Positions 38,658-50,059 of a stretch of 64,000 nucleotides of DNA are shown piece by piece. The notes below the pieces were generated by a model. It did no database searches. It saw only the letters and a list, made by a program, of their open reading frames with translations, and was not told where the DNA came from. The position numbers and the translations under genes were made by a program. This DNA comes from Plecoglossus altivelis (lineage: Eukaryota; Chordata; Actinopteri; Osmeriformes; Plecoglossidae). Position 1 is the stretch's first letter. The number at the start of each line of letters is the position of its first letter. The stretch is from the NCBI GenBank assembly GCA_036571765.1, contig BROE01000020.1, forward strand, positions 18,327,236 to 18,391,235. Reading direction: 5' to 3'.

Positions 38658-40440
38658 CCGGTATCACATGAATGTGTCTGACCAGTGGACCTTGTCTAAA
38701 TAATCTGGGTTCGACTAGTTTGTGCTGAAGCTGAGGAATTTGCTGGATGGTTAGTTACAATCGCGTTGCAGTGTGTTCGACCCACGGTTCAGAAGGTTAG
38801 TCAATTACCCATAATTCCCTGAGGGTCTTAAGTGGTAGATCATCAGTTTCTCTTCCTGTGTTTGGCTCATTGCTGAGTGTCCTGCTGCAGACTAAATCAA
38901 GAGGAAGAAGTGAAACAGCGACCTGGCAGTCACAAACAGTCCTCAAAACTGTCAAATGATGATTTTTTAATGAATAAACAACTACATGAAGAGGACTGTC
39001 ACTCTCCTGCCTGCCTTGTCATCTTCCTCTGCAAAAATCACATCCTTGCATCCAACAGTAGATTATTCTGGATTCCTTGTCTATTTCCCTTTTGGAACAG
39101 ATGAGAACTGTCAACAAAGGCCATACAAAACTCTGTGCCACATGTGAACACAAAAAACATGTTTTGTTTTTAAACAATTTATATAATCTATCACAGCTTG
39201 AAAGTACTGGCCACCACAAGCCCAGATCTGCCCTGCGTGTGGTGTTCCATCGCCACACATAGGTCCCTTTCCCGCACAGCTATTCTGACACGTCCCCCAT
39301 AACCACAACATACGAGGACTCATTATCTTTTACGATCTCTATTTGCACATCCATCATGGTTATGGACCCTGGTCTCAGGTGGGGGGAGGGGGGGTGTCCA
39401 GGAGAATGATCTTCTCCCTTGTTCCTTAAGTAGGGGAAGCCAGACAGAGTTCTGCACTGTGGGTTTCATTATACACCAGTGGGACATGTTTCCACCCTGT
39501 TTTTGAAAAAATGGCAGATCTTTTCCCGCCTACTTTTTAATTAAGAAAATAATATGTAAACGCACGCACATTTGATAACAGTGCCACCTCCCCCACACAC
39601 ACACCCCACACACACACACACACACCCTGCCCGGAACATTTTCATAAAGATTGCCAGAGGGTGGCTTCGGGACATAGAAAACCTGGAGTGGCACACCAAA
39701 ATTACTGGAACCGGATTTCAGGAATACTAATATGCTAATGTGAGAACAGTGGGTCCTCCAATAGCGGTACCACAGCCCACTCTCCTGGGTGGTACCATGG
39801 CTTCTAGCAAGGCAGGCGTTCCTGCGGCACGACAGGAAGTTCTCGAGTTTGGAGAGGATGCCTGGGCGGGTCTGCTGTTAACTGGAAACGGTAATTAGCA
39901 GCTTTGGTAGAGTCGTATTTTCCTGGTGGCTCCAAGCGCAGCGGATCTCTGTACAGACATAATCGAATTCATTAGTTCTATTTGTGGTGGTGGTGTTAGT
40001 CTCTGGGGTACCTTCGGACCTCTGAAGGTTTCTGCACATTGCTATTCAACAGATTTTGACAGCGCAAAAAAAAACACACAAATATTTTTTATGAATCCAT
40101 AGTACTTTGTGAAATACTTAGGCTGCAAGTTTAGAATGGTCTACTCGCCAATTCATTGTTCCCCGGGCAACGTTTGAAACTGATCAGTGAAATTTGAGGA
40201 ATTGAGCTTGGCTGTAACGGTCAGTGCTACCAGAGGCCTGCAGTAACAAGCTGAGGCGCTGTTACAGCTCTGGGTGATGTCAGGATCCCATCTGTGATGG
40301 GCAGGTAGCAGCGAGGACCGAGGGAGGAGGATACGCATCATAAACAAGAGTTACTGTCTGTTCACTGACACACGCTAATGAGCAGAGTACACTCTGAAAC
40401 TGGAGGCAATGTCCCAAAACTGATGCACTGAGTCATCGCT

Positions 40441-40447
<7 letters not shown>

Positions 40448-40471
<24 letters not shown>

Positions 40472-40487
40472 AGAAGAGAGGAGAGAG

Positions 40488-40556
<69 letters not shown>

Positions 40557-41072
40557 GGGTAGAGGAGAGGAGAAAGAGACAGAGCATAAGAGAGACAGAG
40601 AGTAAGAGAGACTGAGAGTAAGAGAGAGAGGGGGTGGGGGGGTAAAGAAGAGGAGAGAGAGACATAGAGTAAGAGAGATGGAGAGTAAGAAGAGAGAAGA
40701 GGAGAGGAGAGAAAGATGAGAGAGAGATGAGTGGGGGAAGAGGTACGAGTAATATAGAACAGAGAAGAGAGAGATGGTGGGTATAGGAAGAGAGAAAGAA
40801 AGAATGAGAGAGTAGTATGGTGGGTAAGAGGAGAGGAGAGAGAGAAGATGGAGAGAGAGATGGGTGGGGGTAAGAGGAGAGAAGAGAGAGACAGAGGAAG
40901 AGAGAGATGGGTGGGGGGTAAGAGGAGAGAGAAAGAAAAAGATGGGGGGTAAGAGGATAGGAAGAGAGAGACAGATGAAGAGAATGGTGGAAAGAGGAGA
41001 GAAGAGAGAGACAGAGGAAGAGAGAGATGGGTGAGGGTAAGAGGAGAGAGAGACAGAGGAAGAGAGAGAGTG
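40448..41072. repeat. GA-rich simple-sequence tract (about 620 bp)
   Basis: (GA)n followed by agaggagagaagagag variants with interspersed tgggtggggg. The long minus-strand Ser/Leu frames are translations of the repeat. Confidence 0.92.
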
Positions 41073-41542
41073 AATAAAGTGACTCCATTTACGGGCAGGC
41101 GGGTCAGGTTGTTCTCCCCTTAATGGATTGAGGTCCATCGCATGGATTGATTCATTATGCATCTGTTATAGAGCCAGCAAGGCAAGTCTTGATCCTCAAA
41201 TGGATATTGTCTTATTAAATACAGAGTTCTTAGAGTAATTAAAAGTTTTGGGCGTCCTACCAGGTTTTTGCAATGTTCTCTTAGACTTTGCATCTCTGTA
41301 CACTAGGAAATCTAATTTATGAAAAAGAATTACATCGATCTGAAACTCAACGTAACTCATATTAAACGGGTGTTGTATGTATTTGGAGGTGGATTCTATC
41401 ATTTAGATTTTGCAAAAGAAGTTGCTTAGATCTTCTGAGATAGAAAGAGGCCTAACAGATCTTGCTTTTTTTGAAAGTATAGTCAAGCAGTTGAAGAATC
41501 CTGATTTTAAAACTCTGTTGTGAAGGCCAGGGTCTTGGGTGG

Positions 41543-41580
41543 TTCAATAAAGGTATGGACTTCTCCATACCTTTATTGAA
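41543..41580. other. Perfect 17-bp stem-loop
   Basis: ttcaataaaggtatgga and tccatacctttattgaa are exact reverse complements around a 4-nt loop cttc. No neighbouring gene or TIR element explains it. Confidence 0.85.
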
Positions 41581-42411
41581 GATTGTGTCCGGAAATATAG
41601 TTTAAAAAAGACATTTTTACCATGTTGTAGGGATGACGTGGGTTTGAAAACGAATCTGGCCCAGTGCCAAATCTCTCACAAGTTAATGACGTAATCGCTG
41701 TGAATTCTAAACATGAACGAAGCCTAATGTAACTTGCTGTTAATCTCAAACCACGCGTGAATCATAATTCACATAGACGTTAACTGCAATTTACTCCCAC
41801 ACCCCTTAGGTACTGATGCATGGTGACAAAGGAGAAATCTATATTTGCAATGAAGACTTGCCCAGAGATTTATTTTTTCCTCTGGAGATTAGGAACACCT
41901 CCGGTCACGCTTAAGATGCATGACGCATGCAAGCCTTTTCAATATTGACCTTTACAAGCAAGGCTATAGGTAGGATAGCCTATGTTTGATCCGACGCCCA
42001 GTTCTACATTTTATTGACGTCAGTACGAATGTTCCATTATTTTTCTATTTTCAAATTCTCCTCCTGAAAACATACGCCTGGTCACCGTTTCAATATAGTT
42101 GTATATCAGGTGACCTGTAAACCCTGTCCACTTTGCAGGAAGCCTTTCATAGGTTCTCCTATGTTATTTGAGCTGTGGTCGTTTTGGTGCGTTTTTCCTC
42201 GTCCTTTAGGTACTAATTCTTTATATGCAAAATAAGGATTTTTTGCAGAGGGTTAGGAAACAGGAAGTTGGCTATGGAGAGAATGTTCAACGTTTAGGTA
42301 GACAGGGGTTGACACTTTTCGAAACTTAATACCACAGCACAATCTGGCACAGAGAAAATGCATGACAGTTAGCTTTTTCTTCTTTTTTTGCAATACAACA
42401 TTTTAACACTT

Positions 42412-42650
42412 GGGTGGTGGTGGGGGTGGTGGTTGGGAGGGTGGTGGTGAGGGGTGGTGGTGGGAGGTGGTGGTGGGAGGGTGGTGGTGAGTGGTGGTGG
42501 TGGGAGGGTGGTGGTGGGAGGGTGGTGGTGAGGGGTGGGGTGGGAGGGTGGTGGTGAGTGGTGGTGGGTGGGTGGTGGTGGTTGGTAGGGGTGGTGGTGG
42601 TGGGGTGCAGGTGGGTGGTGGTGGGGGGTGGTGGTGGTGGTGGGGGGGGT
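42412..42650. repeat. GGT/GGTGGGAGG-rich microsatellite
   Basis: About 240 bp of ggtggtggtgggagg-type sequence, 0.9 kb before the A3-type receptor start, with quadruplex potential on plus. Confidence 0.9.
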
Positions 42651-43525
42651 CAACGTCCAAGCTCAGGCAGCAGAGCATTTTATGCGAGTCACAGAGCTAT
42701 AAAAACTTTAAAACAACAGCTTGTCTCCCACTTCCAGTAGATGTCCTTTTAGCTTGAGTGCTACAGTCCAGATTTTGCCAAAATGTTCAAAAAGGCAGGA
42801 TTTTATAAGTGTCCCAGTCTGACAGACCTCAGGTACCCTCTCTCCCTCTTACAAACACTCGTATAAACACACACCTTAATTGTAAGGCACTTGCTTTTGC
42901 ATTGGGGAGGGGGGTGACAACAATATCCCTCCCTCTAGATTTATGATTTCTGTCGACAGCAAGTGTGAGAGTGGGAGGGAGGTAGAGAGCGAGAGAGAGA
43001 GTGCTAGAAGGATGGAGAGATGGCAAGGGAGAGAAGGAGAGGGGGAGATAGATAGCGTGATGGAGGAGGGAGAGGGAGAGATGGACAGAGGGAGAGTGGC
43101 TGAATGCAGTCAGTGTGGACTGGAGCTCAAGGGAACATGCAGGCTCATCTCTGCAGATCTCTCCAACGATACTGGAGCCGATCGTTGTTTCAGCGCGAGA
43201 TGGACCGGACATTTTAACGACTCGGAGACTCGCTGAGCTCACAGGACGAGGACACCATGCTGCTCTCATAGCACAAACTCCACCTGACAAAGGAGCTCGT
43301 TAGACATTCTGGAAACGCGAGTCTGTGGGGGGGGGGGAAGGAAGGCAGATTTTAAAAAGAGATTGTAAACCCATTTAAAGGACACATTCAGGAAGACTAC
43401 AAACCTGTTTTTTAAATATATGAAAAGGAAGATTTCGAAGACAGTAAAGGAAGATCGAAAAGATATTTAACAGACTTTGAAGACATTTTAAAGAGATTTT
43501 ACAAACACAGTTTGATTGACTCAAA

Positions 43526-45733
43526 ATGTCATCCTCTCCTGGGATCGAGCTTCGCGAAAATGTAGACCTGATGTACATCTCCATAGAGACGGCCATCGCT
43601 CTGGCCTCGGTTGTGGGGAACGTTCTGGTGGTCCTAGTGGTGTGCGTGAACCGAGCCCTGCGAGACACCACCTTCTGCTTCATCGTGTCTCTGGCGGTGG
43701 CCGACATTGCGGTGGGAGCCCTGGTCATCCCGCTAGCAGTGGTGGTCAGCCTGGGCCTCAGGACCCAGTTTTACACCTGCCTCTTCCTCTCCTGTCTCAT
43801 CCTCATCATCACGCAGAGCTCCATCCTGTCGCTACTGGCTATTGCCATTGACCGCTTCCTCAGGGTCAAGATTCCCACCAGGTGAGTCATTGTAACTTGG
43901 GCCTCTGGCCTCCGTCAACGCGTCAAAGTTGCGTTGCGGCGACCATTTACGTCCATTTTAAATAGGAAATGACACGTGGTTCTTCCAACCAGAGCGTGAT
44001 TGAATTAGCACGTTGTCAGGCAAACTGACTTGATAGACTTGATAAGACTAGTTTGTTTCCTAAGGCTGTACTCTTGCCACAATCAATTACAATTACACTG
44101 AGCTGTAGACTGCTATTAAATGAACCCCCCACTCTAACTAACTTTTTGTCATTCTAAACAGTTAGTATTAAAGTGATTCTAAGGAAGTCAGTGCATCCTT
44201 GTTGAATTCCTCAAGTTCTGACTATGAACTGTAGTCTATATCTCTGCCCAGCTTGATGCGAATCAATGCCCTGGACGTCAAAGGCTTTTAAGCGAATTAA
44301 AATGTTCCTGACGGCCCAATTGACTGAATTGTAAGGCCGGTTTTTAAGGCGTTGTTGGCCGACGTCCAGAGTTGCGTTCTGTAGTGACCAAGTCAGCAGA
44401 CAGCAACTCCAGATCAAGAAACACAGACAGCAGACGAAGACAGTTTTACGCTGTCTAAGAAAGATTTCTAACATCTCTGTTACAAAGTGAAAGTTTACCT
44501 CAGAAACCAACTCACCTTCAATAGACAAAACTAAATTGTTGGGTGGCATTTCAAAAAAGGAGAAATCTTAGGTTTCGTTATAATAGATTTCAGGTTCCCC
44601 TTATAGCTATGCACTGTTCACAATGCAACCCTGACCTTAAGAATGAAAGCTTCACTTCAGCCTTAGTCTAAATCTGCACTTCTCCTAATTTAAGTCAGAA
44701 CCCCCTTGAAGCGAAAACTGGGCTCACTGTCCCATTATGCTTCGATCTGCTTTTTATAGCAGTGTACTGTTCCTTTAATCTATCTGCCGCACTTGTCCTC
44801 TCCTGCTGCAAAGCGAAGTCTTTAACCTTTGAACTAAGACAGCGCTGCCAACTTGCACGGATTTGATCGGCTCTACAGCGCGTTTAATCAATTAAATGCG
44901 CGAATCTCACGCAAGTGCTAAAATAAGTACCGCTGTGTACATCACGTGACCCAGGTACAAGTAACTTAACACTCGAACATTTGACTACAATTCACAAGGT
45001 AGCACTTCAAAAATCCCTTCTCTGCTCTTTGCTTTAGATTTGTAAAAACTCTGCCAAAGGAACGATTCTTAACCTTTACAACCTGTCCTCCAGATACAGC
45101 ATCATCGTGACGCAGCCGAGGGCCTGGGTGGCGGTGTGTCTATGCTGGGTGCTCTCCACCCTGACCGGCCTGGTGCCCATGCTGGGGTGGCACAACCAGG
45201 ACCCCCTTGCCAACTTCAGCGCCAACGGTCAAATCGTCTGCACGTTCACCAACGTCATGCGCATGGACTACATGGTGTACTTCAACTTCTTTGGCTGGGT
45301 GGTCGTCCCTTTGAGTGTGATGATAGGCCTGTACGCCGAGATTTTCAGGGCCATCCGTCGCCAGCTCAACCTTCGGGCCGAGGCTACTTGCGACACGAGC
45401 AAGTACTACCACAAGGAGCTGAAACTGGCCAAGTCCCTGGCGCTGGTGGTCGCTCTTTTCGCCGTCTGCTGGCTTCCACTTCACATCATGAACTGCGTTG
45501 CATTCTTCTGCCCCGACTGCAACATGCCGAAGACGGCCGTCTACATTGGCATCTTTATGTCGCACGTCAACTCCGCCCTCAACCCGCTGGTCTACGCCTT
45601 CAGGATTCAACGGTTCCGAGCCACGCTGATCCAAATTGCGCGTCGCTGCATGCTGTGCAAGACGGCCGAGGCCAGTCCCTGCCCGAACAATCCGCCGGCG
45701 CTCACGGAGAAATCAGCCGGCAACTTTGAATGA
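43526..45733 (+). CDS. adora3: Adenosine A3-type receptor, 2 exons, 331 aa
   Basis: Exons are 43526-43881 (donor ACCAG|gtgagt) and 45094-45733, 996 nt. The product starts [20 protein letters not shown]. It has TM2 [20 protein letters not shown], a [11 protein letters not shown] motif after TM3, and [14 protein letters not shown] and [13 protein letters not shown], which are closest to ADORA3. It also has [10 protein letters not shown] in TM6 and NPLVYAFRI in TM7, and an N-glycosylation site NFSANG in extracellular loop 2. Length and the single intron after the DRY region match the family. It couples adenosine to Gi at the plasma membrane. A3 versus A1 rests on those loop residues, so the subtype is probable rather than certain. 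A SINE begins 7 bp after the stop. Confidence 0.93.
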
Positions 45734-45740
45734 AATCTTC

Positions 45741-45852
45741 CGTAGCTTGGTGGTTAGAGCATTTGACTGCAGGTCAAGAGGTTGCAGGGGCAAATGTCCT
45801 CCTGTACGTTGCTTTGGATGTAAAGCGCCTGCTAAACAAATACATTAAATTT
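45741..45852 (+). mobile_element. tRNA-derived SINE in the adora3 3'UTR
   Basis: The tRNA-like head cgtagcttggtggttagagc contains an A box, and aggtcaagaggttgcagg stands where the B box should be. The tail acgttgctttggatgtaaag, cgcctgctaaa is the classic fish SINE end. It ends in a short A/T-rich tail. The same family occurs on minus at 63781-63880. Confidence 0.88.
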
Positions 45853-48033
45853 TATGTCCGTGTGCCCCTTCCGATTGAGATGACTCACCGCTCCCCGCAT
45901 TGAAATAATGGGACACAGGGGATGGGGTGGAGGTCTTGCACATCAATATTTTCACACACGGGACGTCGTGACCAGTGTATTAACATCTGACGTTTCATCT
46001 GCGAACGACAATGGACTACTCTGACTTCGTTTAATGAGTTCATCTGCGTCTCATTCACACATTGAACCGAGCTGGGAAGCGGAGCATCTGTAGCTCGTAT
46101 ATACGCCACAACAGAGCCAACACATGCTGAGAAACGTTCATGTTTATTGTGCTGAGTAGTAATTCACATTGAATCATGCTATTTCCCTTCCGATGGCAGA
46201 CTTCATTACACTCAAACACGCAAGCAATTATACATCAGTCAAACAAGAATGCCTTCCTCAAGTGAGATGTGTTTGGGGGAAATCATTTAAGTTAAATTGT
46301 TCCCCACATTCTTGTGATTAAACATCAATTTGAAACATGTTGGCTGTGATATACACAGGAAAATACACTTGTTCATCTTTATACAATTGCTGGATATGCG
46401 TGTGATTGAAATTCTGATTGAAAGGTGATAATAGATATTTTTAGATATTTTAAATGATTAGCACTTGATCGATATTGATGCATTACAAGTATATTACCTC
46501 AGAGGAACACCATTTATAGACAACCGTTTAAAGACATAATAGTTACGATTTCTTTTCCGAAGTTTTTACGGGTATAGAAAAACAACGTTCTCCTCTGTAA
46601 ACATACAGTGTTGGTTAATGAAGCCCTGTGAGATGTTGAACAACAGCGACAGCCAGAGGAGTGAAGCTCATATTTTCCCAACCAATTATGTTCCCGCAAT
46701 GCTGTTCCAGCCAATCGCCTTGGGGGCTTCGCGCTTGTCTCCTTGCCTAATTTTGTGCAACGGCTGTCCATCAAACTGTAGCTGCGCTATCATGTCAGTA
46801 CGACTTAAATTAGCTTTACGACTGTAGTTGGTCCAAGACCATATACCTACACAAAACCATGAACATAAAACAATGTACCGGGTAAAAAAAAAAAGGTCTG
46901 ACAAGGTGAAGAAATAACGAGGAAACGTTCGAGGACACAGGCTGAGACTAGCTAATAAATCATTAGTTTGTTTTTTGGAGCCGTTGTTTTTTAAAGGTTT
47001 GACAGGATTGCAATAGGGCTTCCAGGCATGAGAAAGAGCCAAACTTTTTTTTGTTAAAGGCCGCACTGTAAGCCATGGTGATGAATTGAGAGGGTTTTTA
47101 AGGTGTTTGTCAGTTGCGCTTACTCATCAAGACTTCCCTGCGGCTTTTTCCTGTTAACAGATCTAAGATGCTAGTTGATATTCAGAGAGTGAACACGAAA
47201 AAACCCACCCTGAACGATTCCAGACTGATCATCTCTGAAAACAGAAAAAAAAACAGACAATAAATTTCAAATGATGAAAACCATGCGCATAGCATAAAGT
47301 GGAAAACATGTACGTCATTTTTAATAAGTGAATAACTCAGCAAAATATAAATCATATGTAGTGGATTTTTTGGCTAGGCTAGTTGGCAAGGCTTTGGCGA
47401 GGCTAGACTAGTTAATGTGACCCACTAACACAATGTGTTGATGCTATTGACCCTAAAAAGCTCTCTTGTAAACTACGCTTATAAACTCTCATCTGTCTCT
47501 ATCTCTCTTTGGCCACCCCCCTCCACTCCATCTCTCTCTATGTATCCCCCTCCATCTCTCTATCTCCCTCCATCGCTATCTCTCCTCGACTCTCTTGTAT
47601 TTTCTCAGTCACACACTTTGTCTCCTCCCATCTGTTAGTTCCAGTATGGCTGTATCTGTCCATCTTCACAGAGGGATTGCAAAATGCTGAGTGTGTGTGG
47701 TAATCCTCTTCATCGGTTTAGCAAGGTGTACTAATCAGTAGGGCCACTTAATGCTCTACGTTTCTCCATCTCGTTCACGCTGCTCTCAGACTGACAGCAC
47801 CAACGCTCCAGTTCGACACAAGACGCACCAGCACATGGAAGGGTTGACCGTTTACACCTTTGTTTCACAGAAAACGTATTTGCGGAGGGTTTTTACTGCA
47901 CGACCTTGAATTTAAATTGATACCCTGTTTTAGCCAGTAAGCAGAGGCATTCATCTACAACACGGCTTATAGGGTGAAGGAGTCCCACAGTGTGAGCTAC
48001 TGTGCCATCTGCCTGGAAAGGTTTCACTAACCG
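45853..48033. other. Intergenic adora3 to the small membrane-protein gene
   Basis: No gene supported. A CT-rich stretch lies at 47500-47600. The last part (about 47940-48033) is probably the 5'UTR exon of the next gene, ending at a good donor ACCG|gtaaga (48034). Confidence 0.5.
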
Positions 48034-48191
48034 GTAAGATTTATCATTCTAGTTATCATGAAAGCCCACAAAATATTTCACTTTGAATCACTTGCTAATG
48101 TTAGTGTTTGTTTTGTCCTTATCCTTAGCGTGTTCCAACAATTCAAGTCACTGAGATTTGCCAATCGGCTGTCAGAAGAAAGCTGGGAGAG

Positions 48192-48530
48192 ATGGTGGAG
48201 GGTGATGGAGCGGAAGAGAGGGAGGAGGAGGTGGAGGCCCCACCGCCAGAGGATGTGGACAGTCAAGAAGAGGCGTTGCATTACTTTGGGCGATACAGCG
48301 AGATGAGGCGAGCAGTTCCCTGGGAGCAGAAAAGCACCTCAGAGAAAGTAAGCTACTTCCTGGACCGAGGTTTCATCATTTTCATGGTTCTGTTCGTCCT
48401 GGTGCTGCTAGGGGAGTTTGTGTACAAATTCTGGTACGTGACAAAGGTGGATAAGATCGTGGAGTTTGTGTTCGAGATGGTCTACTGGCTGTTTACCCAG
48501 GAGAAGGATGAGGAGTTGGAAGAACTGTAG
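48192..48530 (+). CDS. Small single-pass membrane protein, 112 aa, unknown family
   Basis: I do not recognise this gene. The coding exon starts at 48129 (acceptor tatccttag) and its first in-frame ATG is 48192; stop TAG at 48528-48530 and AATAAA at 48682-48687. The protein has an acidic N-terminus (EGDGAEEREEEVEAPPPEDVD), a short basic stretch (YSEMRRAVPWEQK) and one clear membrane helix at about residues 60-82 (FIIFMVLFVLVLLGEFVYKF). A second amphipathic helix follows (VDKIVEFVFEMVYWLF), then an acidic tail. Codon use and the upstream UTR exon with a splice donor support a real gene. There is no signal peptide, and topology is unpredicted. It could be a fish-restricted small integral membrane protein. 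Confidence 0.75.
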   Translation: MVEGDGAEEREEEVEAPPPEDVDSQEEALHYFGRYSEMRRAVPWEQKSTSEKVSYFLDRGFIIFMVLFVLVLLGEFVYKFWYVTKVDKIVEFVFEMVYWLFTQEKDEELEEL

Positions 48531-49206
48531 GTTGTATGGAAGCTGGGACGCTTACAGAGGTGAAATTCACACTACCACCATCAGTTAAACAGTTAGGTGG
48601 TCAGTGTTTGTTACTTTGCAATGTATTGTTTATATCGACATTTTCTTATTTTTCCCCTCAGTATTGTTGAAAAATAATAATAATAAACTGGATTGCGACC
48701 AAACATATGTGAACCCGATATCTTAACCTTCACTTTGAAGGGAATTATTTTAATAAACCAGTCTGAGGCACAATTCATGTCATCTGTGGTATGTGTGTGT
48801 GTGTGTGTGTGTGATCTGAATCTTTGACAGCCTATAGGGAAGTGGTTTGTTTTCAACTCGTTTTTCCTCCATTAAGTTATATTAAGTTGTTTATTTTCTT
48901 CTTTTTTTTCATAATCATCTTGACTAGTTGAATAACCAGTGATAAATTATACGAACATAATTTTAAAAAAGTAGCTTCTTGCCTTCAAAATAACAGTTGC
49001 AATATGAAACTGAAACATATTTGCTTCATATCTTCTTTAAAAAAAACATGCTTTTATTTGTTGTCTTCATTAATATTCGTTTAGTTTTTGTCATGGCAAA
49101 AAAAAACATTTCTTAAAACTGGTTTGAGAAAGGGCGACAATGACGACACTAAATACGGACCAATAATTTGACCGCAAAGATATTCTTTAACTTCCGGATT
49201 ACAGCG
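48531..49206. other. 3'UTR of the small membrane-protein gene and gap to rplp2
   Basis: AATAAA at 48682-48687, a short (TG)n at 48792-48812, then AT-rich sequence with no gene. Confidence 0.6.
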
Positions 49207-49265
49207 TTCCTTCTTCCTCTGGACATTTCAGCGTGACCGACGTTTCGTGTCTCTTTAGACTTAAA
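49207..49265 (+). promoter_or_regulatory. rplp2 transcription start and noncoding first exon (5'TOP)
   Basis: A pyrimidine run ttccttcttcctct precedes a short leader that ends at donor TTAAA|gtgagt (49266). A 5' terminal oligopyrimidine tract is the hallmark of ribosomal-protein mRNAs and makes them responsive to mTOR and LARP1. The first coding exon at 50059 starts right after an acceptor, one base before ATG, which requires such an upstream leader exon. Confidence 0.7.
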
Positions 49266-50059
49266 GTGAGTATTTTAAATAGTTAATGTTTGCTTTAGCT
49301 GACTCTAAGTGATTACAAGTGTTATAATGATTCTGTTTTCGGTACATTTGGCTGTAAATCTGTAAAATTATTGAAGGTTGAGGTGAAAGATCGTTAAAAC
49401 ACGGGGCTGCGTAGGCGGGAGACGCCATTCCCGGTTAAATGCACTAGTAGGCCTTCAGACAGGATTTATCTCGCAAAGCTTCTCGCCTCAGTCTCATCAT
49501 TTTGCATTCGTAAGCAAATAATGACTGACTTAGACCCAATAGTGAAAGTAATTGAGGTCCTTGAGTCAGTTACGAATAAGACCCTATCGGCTTTGAGCAT
49601 TTTGAATGCATACCCTCAAAATTAATGTTTGTATTTTCTTTTCAACGAACTGCTGCCTATTAGTGTTGGGGTCTCGATTGTTAATGGCTTATAATAATTC
49701 AACTAAACCTAAAAAGCTATTCATACGTCTTCCTAAATCAACGTAAAGCGATGCGTTAAATTCTTTAACAATGAGTTTAGTTCATTGAATCCGTCCACAA
49801 AAATGTCTTATCGAGTCCTCAATGTTGTTGATAAAATACTGCAATTGAGAAAATAATGCGTTGAGTAGCACTACCACAAATGATAAAAAAAAGTATTATA
49901 AAACGTTGCAGTCGTTAACTTTGTAACCCTCAACACTTCAGCGTGTTGTCCACCTGTCACTTGCTCAACAAATCAAATCCCCCCCCCAACACCACCACCA
50001 ATATTTTGTTACGTTACGCTCAGCAAATCACATTGCCTCCAATGTCTCCTTCTTCCAGA

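Larger units (their letters stand above)
36882..43525. other. 6.6-kb divergent interval between the two adenosine receptor genes
   Basis: No additional protein gene is recognised. It contains the repeats listed separately (SINE fragment, dispersed repeat, GA tract, perfect hairpin, GGT tract) and both receptor promoters, near 36.9-37.1 kb on minus and 42.9-43.5 kb on plus. Confidence 0.55.

Noticed and set aside
43516..43851. Alternative-frame protein overlapping adora3 exon 1, and a similar one at 45136-45729
   Set aside because: Shadow frames of a GC-rich GPCR exon without family features.
46686..47066. 126-residue minus frame that looked like a transposon fragment
   Set aside because: No reverse-transcriptase, integrase or transposase motif could be found.
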